A stretch of 64,000 bases of DNA from positions 1-64,000 of the forward strand of contig NZ_JAEH01000022.1 in NCBI RefSeq assembly GCF_000518805.1, given 5' to 3'. A program made the position numbers and the translations under genes. A model generated the notes under the pieces. It worked only from the letters and a program-made list of their open reading frames with translations. It was not told where the DNA came from and made no database searches. This document shows, in pieces, positions 18,406-27,945 of this stretch. Origin of the DNA: Shewanella waksmanii ATCC BAA-643. Lineage in GTDB: Bacteria; Pseudomonadota; Gammaproteobacteria; Enterobacterales; Shewanellaceae. Every line of letters starts with the position of its first letter. Position 1 is the first letter of the stretch.

Positions 18406-18732
18406 GGATGAATTGTCATAGACAGAATTGAAGTGTAAGCAAGCCGAATTTAACGCTAAGTTCAGCAGCCAAGAACGAGCGCGTGACTATACCGAAAGCG
18501 GCAGTCACAAGCATCAGCAACTGATGTTTTTATGAACTAGATTTGTACATTTTTAGCCCGTGTAACTTGCTGGCCTATTTTTGCTTACAAGTTAGCGTTA
18601 TTCGAGGGCAATTATTTACGATTTACTAGCGTTTATTTAGCAATTGTGGCCATTTAATAGGGTAAGAAACTAATCGATGAAATCGGCGGTGATAACCAGT
18701 GTAGCGCTCACTGGTTTATGCGCCTTGCTGAA
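18406..18732. other. Gene-free stretch upstream of MCP gene
   Basis: About 330 bases with no coding frame. It should hold the leftward promoter of the chemoreceptor. The only structure I see is the short palindrome CATCAG-CAA-CTGATG at 18512-18526. Confidence 0.45.
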
Positions 18733-18909
18733 CTAGCCTAATTTGTTTTGAAACGCTAAGTAACGCTGCACTTCGGCTTCATTGAATAGCGGCGCATCTT
18801 CATCACCAATATTAGTGAGTAAGCTCTCACGGGCAAAGCGTTTAATCGTCGCCGGGCTTTTGCCGAGTAGCTCGGCGACCTGTTCAAGATTGAGTGTTGA
18901 TTCAGCCAT
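18733..18909 (-). CDS. Small helix-turn-helix DNA-binding protein
   Basis: A 58-residue gene. It begins MAESTLNLEQVAELLGKSPA and ends VQRYLAFQNKLG. LNLEQVAELLGKSPATIKRF is a good helix-turn-helix of the MerR/excisionase type, followed by a short wing-like segment with FNEAEVQRYL, the usual pattern in which a substrate-coding residue precedes the final helix. The start is supported by a strong AAAAGGAG seven bases before ATG. It lies downstream of putA, on the same strand, beyond putA's terminator. It could be a small transcription factor; the target is unknown. No phage or plasmid gene is near, so an excisionase role is unlikely. Confidence 0.72.
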   Translation of the reverse strand: MAESTLNLEQVAELLGKSPATIKRFARESLLTNIGDEDAPLFNEAEVQRYLAFQNKLG

Positions 18910-19007
18910 AAAATCTCCTTTTAAAAAGTTTGTTACCAGTATGAGTGAGTACCACTTAGTAAAGGTGAGCTTGGCAGTTTTGGCAAATATCGTCGTTCTG
19001 CAGGCAC

Positions 19008-19037
19008 AAAAAAGCCCACGGCATCGTGGGCTTTTTT
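19008..19037 (-). terminator. Terminator of putA
   Basis: Stem AAAAAAGCCCACG / CGTGGGCTTTTTT around GCAT, starting 14 bases after the putA stop on the minus strand. It has T-runs both ways. Confidence 0.92.
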
Positions 19038-19050
19038 ATTGTGCTGTTAG

Positions 19051-22000
19051 CTAGTCTTCGCTATCACCAAGCGATAGCAATGTTGCATTGCCGCCGATCG
19101 CTGTAATGTTGTTGGTGCGCGTTTTCTCAGTGACAAAGCGGGTTAGGTAGTGTGGGCCGCCAGCTTTTGGACCAGTACCAGATAGGCCTTGGCCGCCAAA
19201 TGGCTGTACGCCAACTACCGCACCAATTTGGTTACGGTTGATATAGACATTACCCACATTGACCTTGTCGGCAACGCTAAGGGCGTGGCCTTCATTACGG
19301 CTGTGAATGCCTAATGTTAAACCAAAACCTGTGCTGTTGATTTCATTAATGACTTGCTCAAGCTCTGCGGCTTTGTAGCGGATCACGTGTAAAATAGGAC
19401 CAAAGTGCTCTTTGTCCAAGACCTTAATTGAATCAATCTCAACAGCTGTTGGCGTGACAAAGTGGCCATTTTCCGTACCAGCAGGCAGCTCAACTTGCTT
19501 AAGTAACTTGCCTACTTGTTTGATATGGTCGATGTGACCATCAAGGTTAGCTTTCGCTGTGGCATCAATTACAGGGCCTACATCGGTTTTCACTGAGCTT
19601 GGGTCGCCAATTGTCAGCTCATCCATAGCGCCTTTCATCACATCTAACACGCGGTCTGCGATATCTTCTTGTAGGAACAATACCCGCAGTGCAGAGCATC
19701 GTTGACCAGCGCTGGTAAAGGATGAATCAACCACATCTTGTACCACTTGCTCTGGTTGTGAGGTTGAATCTACCACCATCGCATTCTGACCACCGGTTTC
19801 GGCAATTAATGGAATAATTGCCCCTTCACGTTGGGCGAGTGTCAGGTTGATGCGCTTAGCGGTACCCGTTGAGCCGGTAAAGCATACGCCGCCAATTCTT
19901 TCGTCGGCTGTAATAGCTGCGCCAACTGTGGCACCAGTGCCGGGTAGGAACTGAAGTACCTCTTTTGGAATGCCTGCTTCATGGGCAAGCTGTACTGCAC
20001 GGTAGCCCACAATGGAGGTTTGTTCCGCAGGCTTAGCCACAACCGTATTACCTGCCGCTAGGGCTGCAGTAACTTGACCGAGGAAAATCGCTAGTGGGAA
20101 GTTCCATGGGCTGATACAAACAAACACACCACGGCCTTGTAAGAATAGCTCATTGAGTTCACCCGTTGGACCAGGCAGCAGCTCAGGCTGTGCCATCATT
20201 TTCTTCGCTTCTATGGCGTAGAAACGGCAGAAATCGACAGCTTCGCGAACTTCATCGATACCATCTTGGATGCTCTTACCTGCTTCACGTGTACATAGTG
20301 CAATGAGCTCTTCGCGGTTTTCTTCAAGTAAATCCGCTAATTTTTGTAAGGCATTGGCACGGGTTTCTACCGGCGTGCGACACCAACTTGCGAAAGCAGC
20401 ATCGGCACTGGTCAGTGCATGTTCAACCGCTTGGTTGTTGGCAAAGGCAATTTTACCCACAACTTGGGTGGTATCAAAGGGGCTTACCACTTCATGGATT
20501 TCACCGTCTAAGGTCTCACCATTGACGATAGGGCCAGCTTGCCATTGAGTATTTTTATATTTTTCTAGTGCGGCAAAAAATGGCTTAGATTCAGAGATAA
20601 TGTTCATATTGAGTCCCTTCGAATTCTTACGCTCTGCACCGAAGATATCGGCCGGCTGGACAATTTTATTATTAGCGAGAGTTTTGTACTTTCTTAACGT
20701 CGTTAGCGGGTGAACCACAAGAGAATCGATAGGCGTTTTAGGGTCAACAAGCTTGTGTACAAACGAGGTATTCGCGCCGTTTTCTAATAGGCGGCGTACC
20801 AGGTAAGGCAGCAAATCTTTATGGGCGCCGACGGGTGCGTATATGCGTACGTTGGTTACGCCACTTTCTGCCAAAATGGTGTCGTATAACTCTTCACCCA
20901 TGCCATGTAAACGCTGGAATTCATAGTTGCGATCGCCGGCCATGTTAGTGATGCTTGCCACTGTTTGCGCGTTATGGCTGGCAAACTGCGGGTAGATAGC
21001 ACCGCGAGTAGCGTCTGATAGTAAGTAACGGGCACAGGCTAAGTATGATACGTCTGTGCCTGCCTTACGGGTGTAGAGTGGGTAACCCCCTTCACCGTTT
21101 TCTTGTGCCCATTTGAGCTCACTGTCCCAATAAGCCCCTTTTACTAGGCGCAGTGGGATTTCATCGCCTTGATCTTTAGCTAGGCGGGTCAGCCAGCATA
21201 AAACAGGCAGGGCGCGTTTAGAGTACGCTTGCACTACGATGCCAAGTAAACCCCAGCCTTTAGCGGTATCTGATTGGTATAAGCGTTGAAACAGCTTCAA
21301 TGATAGTTCAAGACGATCCATCTCTTCAGCATCAATGGATACGCCCACGTTTAAGCTGCGTGCTTGGCCAATCAACTTAATGAGGGTGTCATATAGTTCG
21401 GTGAGGGTACGATCTTCATTGGCGACTTCATAGCGCGGATGCAATGCCGATAATTTAATCGAGATAGTAGGGCGAGGTGCTTCCGATTCGTCGTATTCTT
21501 GAGCGCCCAATGCCGCAATAGCACTCGAGTAATCATCAAAATACTGCTGAGCATCTTTTTTGGTAAGTGCGGCCTCACCTAGCATGTCGTAACTGTGGGT
21601 ATAGCCGATTTTGCGCTTATCGACGCTGTTCTTTAAGGCTTCTTTGACTGTGCGCCCTAACACGAACTGTTTGCCCATGATTTTCATGGCAGCAAGCATG
21701 GCTTGGCGAATAATCGGTTCGCCTACGCGGTTGACTAGGCGGTTAAGTAAGCTACTCGGCTTACCATTGATATTCTTATCAAGTGTGACCACTTTGCCGG
21801 TTAGCATTAGGCCCCAGGTGGATGCATTGACTAAGGTCGAGTCACTTTGACTGATATGTTCATCCCACTTAGCCCCAGAGAGTTTGTCTTCAATGAGTGC
21901 ATCTGCGGTAGCAGAATCTGGGATACGTAGCAGTGCTTCGGCAAGACACATTAAAATAATGCCTTCTTGAGTTTCTAAGCTGTATTGCTGCAAAAATGCA

Positions 22001-22230
22001 TCAATACCTACCATCAATCCTTTTTTGTCATATTGACGCACTTTACCCACTAACTCGTGAGCTCTAGCGGTTACTCGGTTGATCTCTTCATCACTCGAAG
22101 GTACGAGTTTAATAAGCTCAGATAAATATTGTTCTTCATCGACAATATAGTTGTTGGTGATGGCTTGAAAGAGCTCATCAAGGCTTGCTGAGTCGTAATG
22201 ACCAGTCAGAACTTCACTTGCTTTAAACAT
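19051..22230 (-). CDS. putA: Bifunctional proline dehydrogenase / glutamate-semialdehyde dehydrogenase
   Basis: Oxidises proline to glutamate in two steps, with FAD in the first and NAD+ in the second, at the inner face of the membrane; this allows growth on proline. The protein has 1059 residues. The first half is the proline dehydrogenase barrel (for example IKLSALHPRYE and RLVKGAYWDSE). The second is an aldehyde dehydrogenase with TSAGQRCSALRV, whose catalytic Cys is about residue 845, and AETGGQNAMVV. It lacks the N-terminal ribbon-helix-helix of E. coli PutA (1320 residues), so it should not repress its own gene. The start at 22230 has GGTGGAAG upstream; a GTG five codons earlier is less likely. 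Confidence 0.95.
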   Translation of the reverse strand: MFKASEVLTGHYDSASLDELFQAITNNYIVDEEQYLSELIKLVPSSDEEINRVTARAHELVGKVRQYDKKGLMVGIDAFLQQYSLETQEGIILMCLAEALLRIPDSATADALIEDKLSGAKWDEHISQSDSTLVNASTWGLMLTGKVVTLDKNINGKPSSLLNRLVNRVGEPIIRQAMLAAMKIMGKQFVLGRTVKEALKNSVDKRKIGYTHSYDMLGEAALTKKDAQQYFDDYSSAIAALGAQEYDESEAPRPTISIKLSALHPRYEVANEDRTLTELYDTLIKLIGQARSLNVGVSIDAEEMDRLELSLKLFQRLYQSDTAKGWGLLGIVVQAYSKRALPVLCWLTRLAKDQGDEIPLRLVKGAYWDSELKWAQENGEGGYPLYTRKAGTDVSYLACARYLLSDATRGAIYPQFASHNAQTVASITNMAGDRNYEFQRLHGMGEELYDTILAESGVTNVRIYAPVGAHKDLLPYLVRRLLENGANTSFVHKLVDPKTPIDSLVVHPLTTLRKYKTLANNKIVQPADIFGAERKNSKGLNMNIISESKPFFAALEKYKNTQWQAGPIVNGETLDGEIHEVVSPFDTTQVVGKIAFANNQAVEHALTSADAAFASWCRTPVETRANALQKLADLLEENREELIALCTREAGKSIQDGIDEVREAVDFCRFYAIEAKKMMAQPELLPGPTGELNELFLQGRGVFVCISPWNFPLAIFLGQVTAALAAGNTVVAKPAEQTSIVGYRAVQLAHEAGIPKEVLQFLPGTGATVGAAITADERIGGVCFTGSTGTAKRINLTLAQREGAIIPLIAETGGQNAMVVDSTSQPEQVVQDVVDSSFTSAGQRCSALRVLFLQEDIADRVLDVMKGAMDELTIGDPSSVKTDVGPVIDATAKANLDGHIDHIKQVGKLLKQVELPAGTENGHFVTPTAVEIDSIKVLDKEHFGPILHVIRYKAAELEQVINEINSTGFGLTLGIHSRNEGHALSVADKVNVGNVYINRNQIGAVVGVQPFGGQGLSGTGPKAGGPHYLTRFVTEKTRTNNITAIGGNATLLSLGDSED

Positions 22231-22474
22231 AGTAATCACTTCCACCTGGACCTTTTAAAGGGACAGTTTTTGCTTGAACAAAATGAATGTCAGGTGCTTG
22301 TTAACCGTGTCGGTTTTGTTTTTGTATACAATCGTGCACCTTGCGCGCGCCGATTATACATCCAAAATGTGACGAGGGACACTGTTGTGAATCGTTATGT
22401 GACTTTTGTTTGATCTCATCCGTCCAGATAGTGATCAAAGCTAGGCTAGATGGGGGTTTGCTAATTTAGAAACA

Positions 22475-22505
22475 AAAAAGCCAGCGTATTAAATGCTGGC
22501 TTTTT
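22475..22505 (-). terminator. Terminator of ygiM
   Basis: Stem AAAAAGCCAGC / GCTGGCTTTTT with a nine-base loop, 20 bases after the ygiM stop. T-runs are present on both strands. Confidence 0.88.
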
Positions 22506-22524
22506 CGAATAAATATGAGGTTGT

Positions 22525-23100
22525 TTACCAACGATTTTTCTGACGACGACGTGGGCGAGGGATGTAAGCGAGTATCAAACCCACTAGTAAGCCGGCGCCG
22601 GCAATCATGCCGCCTTGCTTTAAGAATTCAAACCGTTCGTCATTTTTAAGGTTAGCCAATTGGCGCGTTGCGGTGTCGCGCTCATTGCTGGCTTGTTCCA
22701 GCGCCGTATTGCTTTGGGCTAGTTGGCTTCTTAGTTGACTAATTTGCTGAGCGTCGCCGCTGCTTGATTGTGTCAGCTCTGCCAATTGAGCTTGAACTGT
22801 TTCTAGATCAGCTTGTACTTCAGGCAGTTGCACGCGAAAACTCTTGCTGCTGCTAATAAGATCGGCGTTAACCCAACCTTCACGACCTTTATGATCGATA
22901 ATTTTGGCGTAATCGTCTTGCTCTTCACCTAAATAGGTAACGGGTTGGCCAGCTTCTACGCTGCCTAAAATGCGGTATTGGGTACCTGGGCCACCATGTA
23001 AGTAAAGGTAGACTTTATCTGAAATGTATCGTGTTTGGCCTTCAGCCAACAAACTAGGTGACAGTAGCATCATTACTACTAAAGCTATGAGTCTTAACAC
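22525..23100 (-). CDS. ygiM: YgiM family SH3-domain envelope protein
   Basis: Envelope protein of 191 residues of the TIGR04211/YgiM type. It has a signal peptide (MLRLIALVVMMLLSPSLLA), a bacterial SH3 domain (about 22-85, with YLHGGPGTQYRILGSVEAG), a coiled coil (about 95-155) and a C-terminal membrane helix (GMIAGAGLLVGLILAYI) ending in basic residues. It probably faces the periplasm and is anchored by the tail. The exact role is unknown; bacterial SH3 domains often bind peptidoglycan peptides. In E. coli ygiM lies beside ygiF and glnE, both of which are also in this region. Confidence 0.88.
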   Translation of the reverse strand: MLRLIALVVMMLLSPSLLAEGQTRYISDKVYLYLHGGPGTQYRILGSVEAGQPVTYLGEEQDDYAKIIDHKGREGWVNADLISSSKSFRVQLPEVQADLETVQAQLAELTQSSSGDAQQISQLRSQLAQSNTALEQASNERDTATRQLANLKNDERFEFLKQGGMIAGAGLLVGLILAYIPRPRRRQKNRW

Positions 23101-23289
23101 TTATGAATTCTCATCAACGAAATATAGCCACATGCTAGGGATTTGGAAGGGCTTTTGCAAGTATTAGATGTGGATGTAAAGCCGTGATGGGGCGATTCGC
23201 AATGATGATTAATTTATCGCGGGCAAAACTGTGAAGTCTGTTTGCTGCTTTTGTTATCTTAGCCGGCGATATCCTTGGCAGTTGCCCAT

Positions 23290-23316
23290 AAAAAAAGGAA
23301 GCCAAATGGCTTCCTT
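23290..23316 (-). terminator. Terminator of the Pit operon
   Basis: Stem AAGGAAGCCA / TGGCTTCCTT around AA, followed on the minus strand by a T-run (23296-23290). It lies 20 bases after the pit stop. Confidence 0.88.
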
Positions 23317-23335
23317 CTCTATATGTGCATCAGCA

Positions 23336-24604
23336 TTAGCTGAAGATGCCCTTAATCATGAAGAAGAACATGATAGACAGACCCGCACCTGCTGGTAGGG
23401 TAATCACCCAAGACACCACGATATTACGAACAACACCGATATTAATCGCTGCAATACCACGTGCCATACCAACACCAAGCACCGCACCCACTAAGGTTTG
23501 TGTCGTTGAAATTGGCAGACCCGTACCCGATGCAATCACAACCGTTGATGCTGCAGCAAGTTCAGCTGCGAAACCACGGCTAGGTGTGAGGTGAGTAATG
23601 TTTTTACCAATGGTTTGCATTACACGCTTACCGAAGATAGCCAGACCCATGACAATACCAACGGCACCGAGTGGTAAAATCCACCAAGCGAGTGCAGCTT
23701 TAGCGCCAATAGTACCGCCACTTTCAACCACTGATACTACAGCAGCTAGCGGGCCAATGGCGTTAGCTACATCGTTTGAGCCGTGAGCGAATGCCATACA
23801 ACATGCGGTTACAACCATCAAAATAGCAAACACTTTCTCAACGTTACCGAACTGAGTTTGCTGGTCGGCAGCCGCCGGCATTTTAAGGCGCTTAATAGCC
23901 ACCATACCACCAATGCCCACCAGTACTGCTACGCCAGCCGCTAATGCGTAAGCTTCTAATGTTGAGAAGTGTAGACCCACGTGTTTCAGGCCTTTGGTAA
24001 TGGTCACAAGTGACATGATAAAGCCTGCAAACGCCATATAAAATGGTACGTAACGTTTGGCATTCTCAAGTGGTGAATCGGTATTAAAAATTAGCTTTTG
24101 GGTACTCTGGAATATCATAAAGGCAATAAAACCTGATATCGCAGGGGTCACAACCCAAGAGCCAACAATGCCGAGCACTTTGCCCCATTCAACCGCTTCA
24201 GTCCCGACACCCACAGCGGCGAAACCGACGATGGCGCCGACAATAGAGTGAGTCGTTGATACCGGCCAACCTAGTGCAGATGCAAGCACTAGCCAGATAC
24301 CAGCCGCGAGCAATGCTGCAATCATACCGTAGACTAGTAGCTCTGGTGACTCAACAAAATAGGCTGAATCAATAATGCCTTTACGGATGGTGCTGGTGAC
24401 TTCTCCACCGGCTAAATATGCGCCGGCGAACTCGAAAATCATCGCAATGATGATCGCTTGTTTAATCGTAATAGCATTTGAACCTACTGAGGTTCCCATT
24501 GCATTAGCGACGTCGTTGGCGCCAATACCCCATGCCATTAAAAAACCAAATGCGGCCGCAATTGCAATAAGCACGGGGCCGTTGGTGACTAATACATCAA
24601 CCAT
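23336..24604 (-). CDS. pit: Low-affinity inorganic phosphate transporter, Pit family
   Basis: Inner-membrane phosphate/cation symporter of 422 residues with about ten hydrophobic helices. The family's two repeated signatures are both present: GANDVANAMGTSVGS near residue 27 and GSNDVANAIGPLAAV near residue 276. Each repeat also has the STT motif (GWPVSTTHSIVG and GLPISTTQTLVG). It follows the DUF47 gene by 25 bases, the standard pairing in bacteria in which the DUF47 protein is thought to tune Pit. The ribosome site is AAGGTATCAAC. A metal-phosphate complex is the likely substrate. Confidence 0.93.
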   Translation of the reverse strand: MVDVLVTNGPVLIAIAAAFGFLMAWGIGANDVANAMGTSVGSNAITIKQAIIIAMIFEFAGAYLAGGEVTSTIRKGIIDSAYFVESPELLVYGMIAALLAAGIWLVLASALGWPVSTTHSIVGAIVGFAAVGVGTEAVEWGKVLGIVGSWVVTPAISGFIAFMIFQSTQKLIFNTDSPLENAKRYVPFYMAFAGFIMSLVTITKGLKHVGLHFSTLEAYALAAGVAVLVGIGGMVAIKRLKMPAAADQQTQFGNVEKVFAILMVVTACCMAFAHGSNDVANAIGPLAAVVSVVESGGTIGAKAALAWWILPLGAVGIVMGLAIFGKRVMQTIGKNITHLTPSRGFAAELAAASTVVIASGTGLPISTTQTLVGAVLGVGMARGIAAINIGVVRNIVVSWVITLPAGAGLSIMFFFMIKGIFS

Positions 24605-24629
24605 GTTGATACCTTGATTACTTTGTTGT

Positions 24630-25310
24630 TTAGACGCGAGCTAACATCAGCTCTAAGCGGGAACCAACGCGTTCAGCAAGATCTGCTAAATCACCAACCC
24701 ACTCAATAATCTTGTAAAGGAACATTACATCAACAGGGTTTAGCTCACCTTCAATGCTAAATAACTGTCGACGAATCTTGATTTGCAGATCATCGGTGTC
24801 CTCTTCAATCTTATCGAGTTCAGCGATCATCTTAGTGACGAGGTCTACTTCACGACCACGAAAACCTGTTTCTAAAAGGTCATCGAGTTCATTAATGGCT
24901 TCTTGAGCTTGAGTCACTGCATCAATACAGCGTGTCAGGTAAGCAATAAATGGGTCTTGAATAGCTGCAGGGATCTGCAGTTGACGGCCAATAATTCGGC
25001 CTGAGATGTCTTTCGCCTTATTGGCGATCTTATCTTGCTGGGTTAATAGCTCCAGTAAGTCAGTTCGTTCAACTGGCATAAACAAACCACCAGGAAGGGT
25101 CAGGCGAATCTCTCGTTTGAGTTCATCAGCTTCACGTTCCGCAATGCTAATTTGCTTACGTAGTTGAACAGCTTTATCCCAATCTTTCGCTGCCGTAGCC
25201 TCGAAAAATGGGATGAGTATCGATGCACAAGAGTGCACTTTATCTATATGCTCTTGAAGAGGCTTAATTGGCGATTTTGCAAACACGCCCAAAATAGAGT
25301 TTACTGGCAT
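24630..25310 (-). CDS. DUF47/TIGR00153 PhoU-like partner of Pit
   Basis: Cytosolic all-helical protein of 226 residues, TIGR00153 family (DUF47, related to PhoU). Features are a start MPVNSILGVFAKSPIKPLQEH, a central helix pair with EREADELKREIRLTLPGGLF and a metal-binding-type ExxxD pattern (IEEDTDDLQIKI). It is the first gene of a two-gene operon with pit. Related proteins in other bacteria regulate Pit uptake. Regulation by phosphate is plausible, but only a half Pho-box is visible upstream (25468-25474). Confidence 0.9.
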   Translation of the reverse strand: MPVNSILGVFAKSPIKPLQEHIDKVHSCASILIPFFEATAAKDWDKAVQLRKQISIAEREADELKREIRLTLPGGLFMPVERTDLLELLTQQDKIANKAKDISGRIIGRQLQIPAAIQDPFIAYLTRCIDAVTQAQEAINELDDLLETGFRGREVDLVTKMIAELDKIEEDTDDLQIKIRRQLFSIEGELNPVDVMFLYKIIEWVGDLADLAERVGSRLELMLARV

Positions 25311-25564
25311 TGCCGTGTACCTATTTAGGTTATTCCACTGTTGGAAAATGCGGGCGCATGTTAACCCAAGCGACCGCGTAAAGAAACTGTGTTTTTAACT
25401 AAAAACGAGCAGTTTTTATTCTATCGAGTTATATATTAACTTTAAAGCGCAATCCTAATGCTGTTTTATGACAGTAATATTACATTGTGAACTTTAAATT
25501 AAATTATAATGAAATATTTATTGCAGGCCTTGTCCGGCCACACAACCAAGCGAGTATGAGGCGA

Positions 25565-27055
25565 ATGGAAGCCGAGATTGAACTGAAACTTTTTTTCCCA
25601 TTAACCGAACAAGACGCTTTAGCCAAGTTTCTCGATAGCTTACCCCATAGCGAGCGTAAAGTGCAGAAACAGTTGTTGTCAAATTGCTATTACGATAGCG
25701 ACGATTTGCAATTGCGTCGCTGGGATATGGGCCTGCGGATACGCGGTTGTGATCAAAATTTTGAACAAACGATCAAAACCAAGGGCCAAGTCATCGGTGG
25801 CGTGCATGCCCGCCCTGAGTACAACGTAGCACTTGAACGTAACCAGTTAGATTTAGCACTGTTTCCGCAACAAATCTGGCCAGAAGACACAGACTTAAAC
25901 GCATTGCAGGCTCAGTTGGTAGCGCTTTTTAGCACTGACTTTTATCGCAGTAAATGGCATGTGTATGTTGATGACAGTTTGGTGGAAGTGGCAGTAGATA
26001 TCGGCCAAATCTCTGCCAACGATCAGCAAGAAGCCATTTGTGAAATCGAATTTGAGTTGCTGGCAGGTGAGCCGCATGCATTATTGACCCTAGGGCGACA
26101 AGTGGCTGCCCAGGTGCCAGTACGATTAGGTCAAGCCAGTAAAGCACAGCGAGGCTATCGTCTAAGTGCTAAAGCCAGCCCGCTGAGTTTAGATGCGCTA
26201 ACCTTTATTGCCCTCAAGCCGGAAGCTAACCTAAAGCAAACCTTTATCTCTTTACTTGAGACGGGTATTGAACGCTGGCAAATTCTTGAGAGCATGCTGC
26301 TTGAGGCACAATCGACTCCTGAGCAGTTACCACTACTGAGTTACCGTTTACGTGCTTGTATCCGCTTGCTTAGACGCACACTGGAACAATTTGGTTTAGA
26401 TGAGCAAGGGCTAACCGCATGGTTTGAGGTGATAGAACAACACCTTGAATTTGTCGAACAAGGACTCAGTTTGGCAGAAATTATTGCCAGTCAAAGTAGT
26501 TTAATAGCCAGATTAGATGATGCTAAAGCCATCACTGCGCAGGTGAAAGTGCAACTGCAAGCGATGAATATCCCACAGCAGTTACAATCGCTTTTTGCGC
26601 ATAAGGTTTATGGTCAATTACAACTGGCATTGGTGCAACAGTTGCTAGATTATCAAGATGGCAGGCGCCACTTTAGCCACGCTGGCGAATTAAAACGCTT
26701 TGCCGATGAGATACAAGAGGCCTCTTGGCAGCGAATTTTGCAGTTGGTACCTGCTGAGCGTGACTTAAGCAGCCAAGATTACCAGGCCTTTGCCCGTGCA
26801 CTGGATGAAAGCGTATTTGTTGGCGTGGCCTACGGTGAACTCTATGCAGCTAAAGAACGAGACCAATTTCGTGCGCCGTGGCAAGATTTGTTATTGGGGA
26901 TCCGCACCTTGGCTGCCTATCGCCGCTTAGGTAAACTGGCTACCATTCATGGTTGGGAGATTCAAGATTGGTTGCAAAACAAGCAAGAAAGTTTGCTGTT
27001 TGCGATGGAGTTTTCACGTCGAAGTGCCTTAAAAAAACCGCCTTATTGGCGCTAA
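25565..27055 (+). CDS. ygiF: Inorganic triphosphatase YgiF (CYTH-CHAD)
   Basis: Protein of 496 residues with an N-terminal CYTH tunnel domain (about 1-200) that hydrolyses inorganic triphosphate and a C-terminal helical CHAD domain (about 240-490), which binds polyphosphate in related proteins. The ExExK motif is EIELK at the start; further family signatures are GLRIRG, RPEYNVAL and FYRSKWHV, all close to E. coli YgiF. The start at MEAEIELKLF (25565) is chosen by family alignment. GAGG lies only three bases before it, so 25556 (MRRMEAE) is also possible. In E. coli the next gene is glnE; here glnE is 7 kb further on. Confidence 0.9.
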   Translation: MEAEIELKLFFPLTEQDALAKFLDSLPHSERKVQKQLLSNCYYDSDDLQLRRWDMGLRIRGCDQNFEQTIKTKGQVIGGVHARPEYNVALERNQLDLALFPQQIWPEDTDLNALQAQLVALFSTDFYRSKWHVYVDDSLVEVAVDIGQISANDQQEAICEIEFELLAGEPHALLTLGRQVAAQVPVRLGQASKAQRGYRLSAKASPLSLDALTFIALKPEANLKQTFISLLETGIERWQILESMLLEAQSTPEQLPLLSYRLRACIRLLRRTLEQFGLDEQGLTAWFEVIEQHLEFVEQGLSLAEIIASQSSLIARLDDAKAITAQVKVQLQAMNIPQQLQSLFAHKVYGQLQLALVQQLLDYQDGRRHFSHAGELKRFADEIQEASWQRILQLVPAERDLSSQDYQAFARALDESVFVGVAYGELYAAKERDQFRAPWQDLLLGIRTLAAYRRLGKLATIHGWEIQDWLQNKQESLLFAMEFSRRSALKKPPYWR

Positions 27056-27066
27056 CCCGGGTGAAC

Positions 27067-27115
27067 AAGCGCTATCTATCACCTCAACCAAATGTTTGAG
27101 AGGTTAGCGCTTTTC
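27067..27115 (+). terminator. Probable terminator of ygiF
   Basis: Outer stem AAGCGCT / AGCGCTT (27067-27073 and 27106-27112) with an inner ACCTC / GAGGT pairing, followed by TTTTCT. It overlaps the last codons of the convergent channel gene. Confidence 0.4.
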
Positions 27116-27901
27116 TAGGTTATCGACCTTGTCATTAAGGCGTGCTATTTCACTGAGCAACACCTGCTGATTTTTCTCCATTCTGACTAAGGCTTGTTCT
27201 AGCTCAGATTTAATCTCTTTGCTTTGGGTTTCTAGTTTTTCTGACTCATCGGGCGCGATGAATAACGATGCCATATAACCAGAAATGACCCCGAAAAAGC
27301 TCACGCCGCAGACAATGACTAAACCACCGACAACGTGTCCAGCACCGGTTACCGGGTAAAAATCACCATAACCGACTGTTGAAATTGTTACCAGAGACCA
27401 CCACAAGGCATCTTCAGCGGTTTGAATATTCGCACCCGGGACACCGTTTTCGATGATGAGGATCATAATCGATGACATCGTTAAAATGGTCACGGTGGCC
27501 AGCAATAAACTGGCGACGGTGGCTTGTCTTCGCTGTTTAAGCATTGGGCCAATAAGAGATTGAGTCATACGCAGCAAGCGGATGATTCTTAGCACCTGAA
27601 ATATTCGCGCCATACGCAGTGGTTCAATAGCGGGAATACTGGCAACCAGATCAATCCAGTGAAGTTTAAAGTACAGTTTCTTATCTTCTGCTTGGTAGAG
27701 CCTGATAAAAAAGTAGAGAATAAAAATAGAGCAAATACTGGCATCAATTATCATCAGTAAGCGATTGGTTTCAGTATCCAGAGAGCCAAAACTGATTAGC
27801 AGTACGACCACTACAGATATTAGTGATAACACCATCATAGCCATTTCGAATGGGCTAGGGACTTCTTGAACTTGGAATAGCCAGCTTCTCTTCTTCGTCA
27901 T
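27104..27901 (-). CDS. Voltage-gated-type potassium channel
   Basis: Six-helix cation channel of 265 residues. The S4-like helix has regularly spaced arginines (RMARIFQVLRIIRLLRM), and the pore carries the K+ filter in TISTVGYGDFYPVT near residue 180. After S6 comes a cytoplasmic heptad-rich coiled coil (about 220-262, LEQALVRMEKNQQVLLSEIA) that may hold the tetramer together. There is no RCK domain. It is the last gene of the eight-gene leftward cluster, 44 bases after the previous gene. Its place beside PspA-like and polyamine-enzyme genes suggests a role in membrane potential during envelope stress, which is inference. Confidence 0.88.
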   Translation of the reverse strand: MTKKRSWLFQVQEVPSPFEMAMMVLSLISVVVVLLISFGSLDTETNRLLMIIDASICSIFILYFFIRLYQAEDKKLYFKLHWIDLVASIPAIEPLRMARIFQVLRIIRLLRMTQSLIGPMLKQRRQATVASLLLATVTILTMSSIMILIIENGVPGANIQTAEDALWWSLVTISTVGYGDFYPVTGAGHVVGGLVIVCGVSFFGVISGYMASLFIAPDESEKLETQSKEIKSELEQALVRMEKNQQVLLSEIARLNDKVDNLEKR

Positions 27902-27945
27902 GATATTGAGTTACTCCCTAACATCGCATACTGTGCCGAATTTAT

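Noticed and set aside
25468..25474. Possible Pho box before the DUF47-pit operon
   Set aside because: Only one CTGTCAT half is good; the second half matches three of seven bases.
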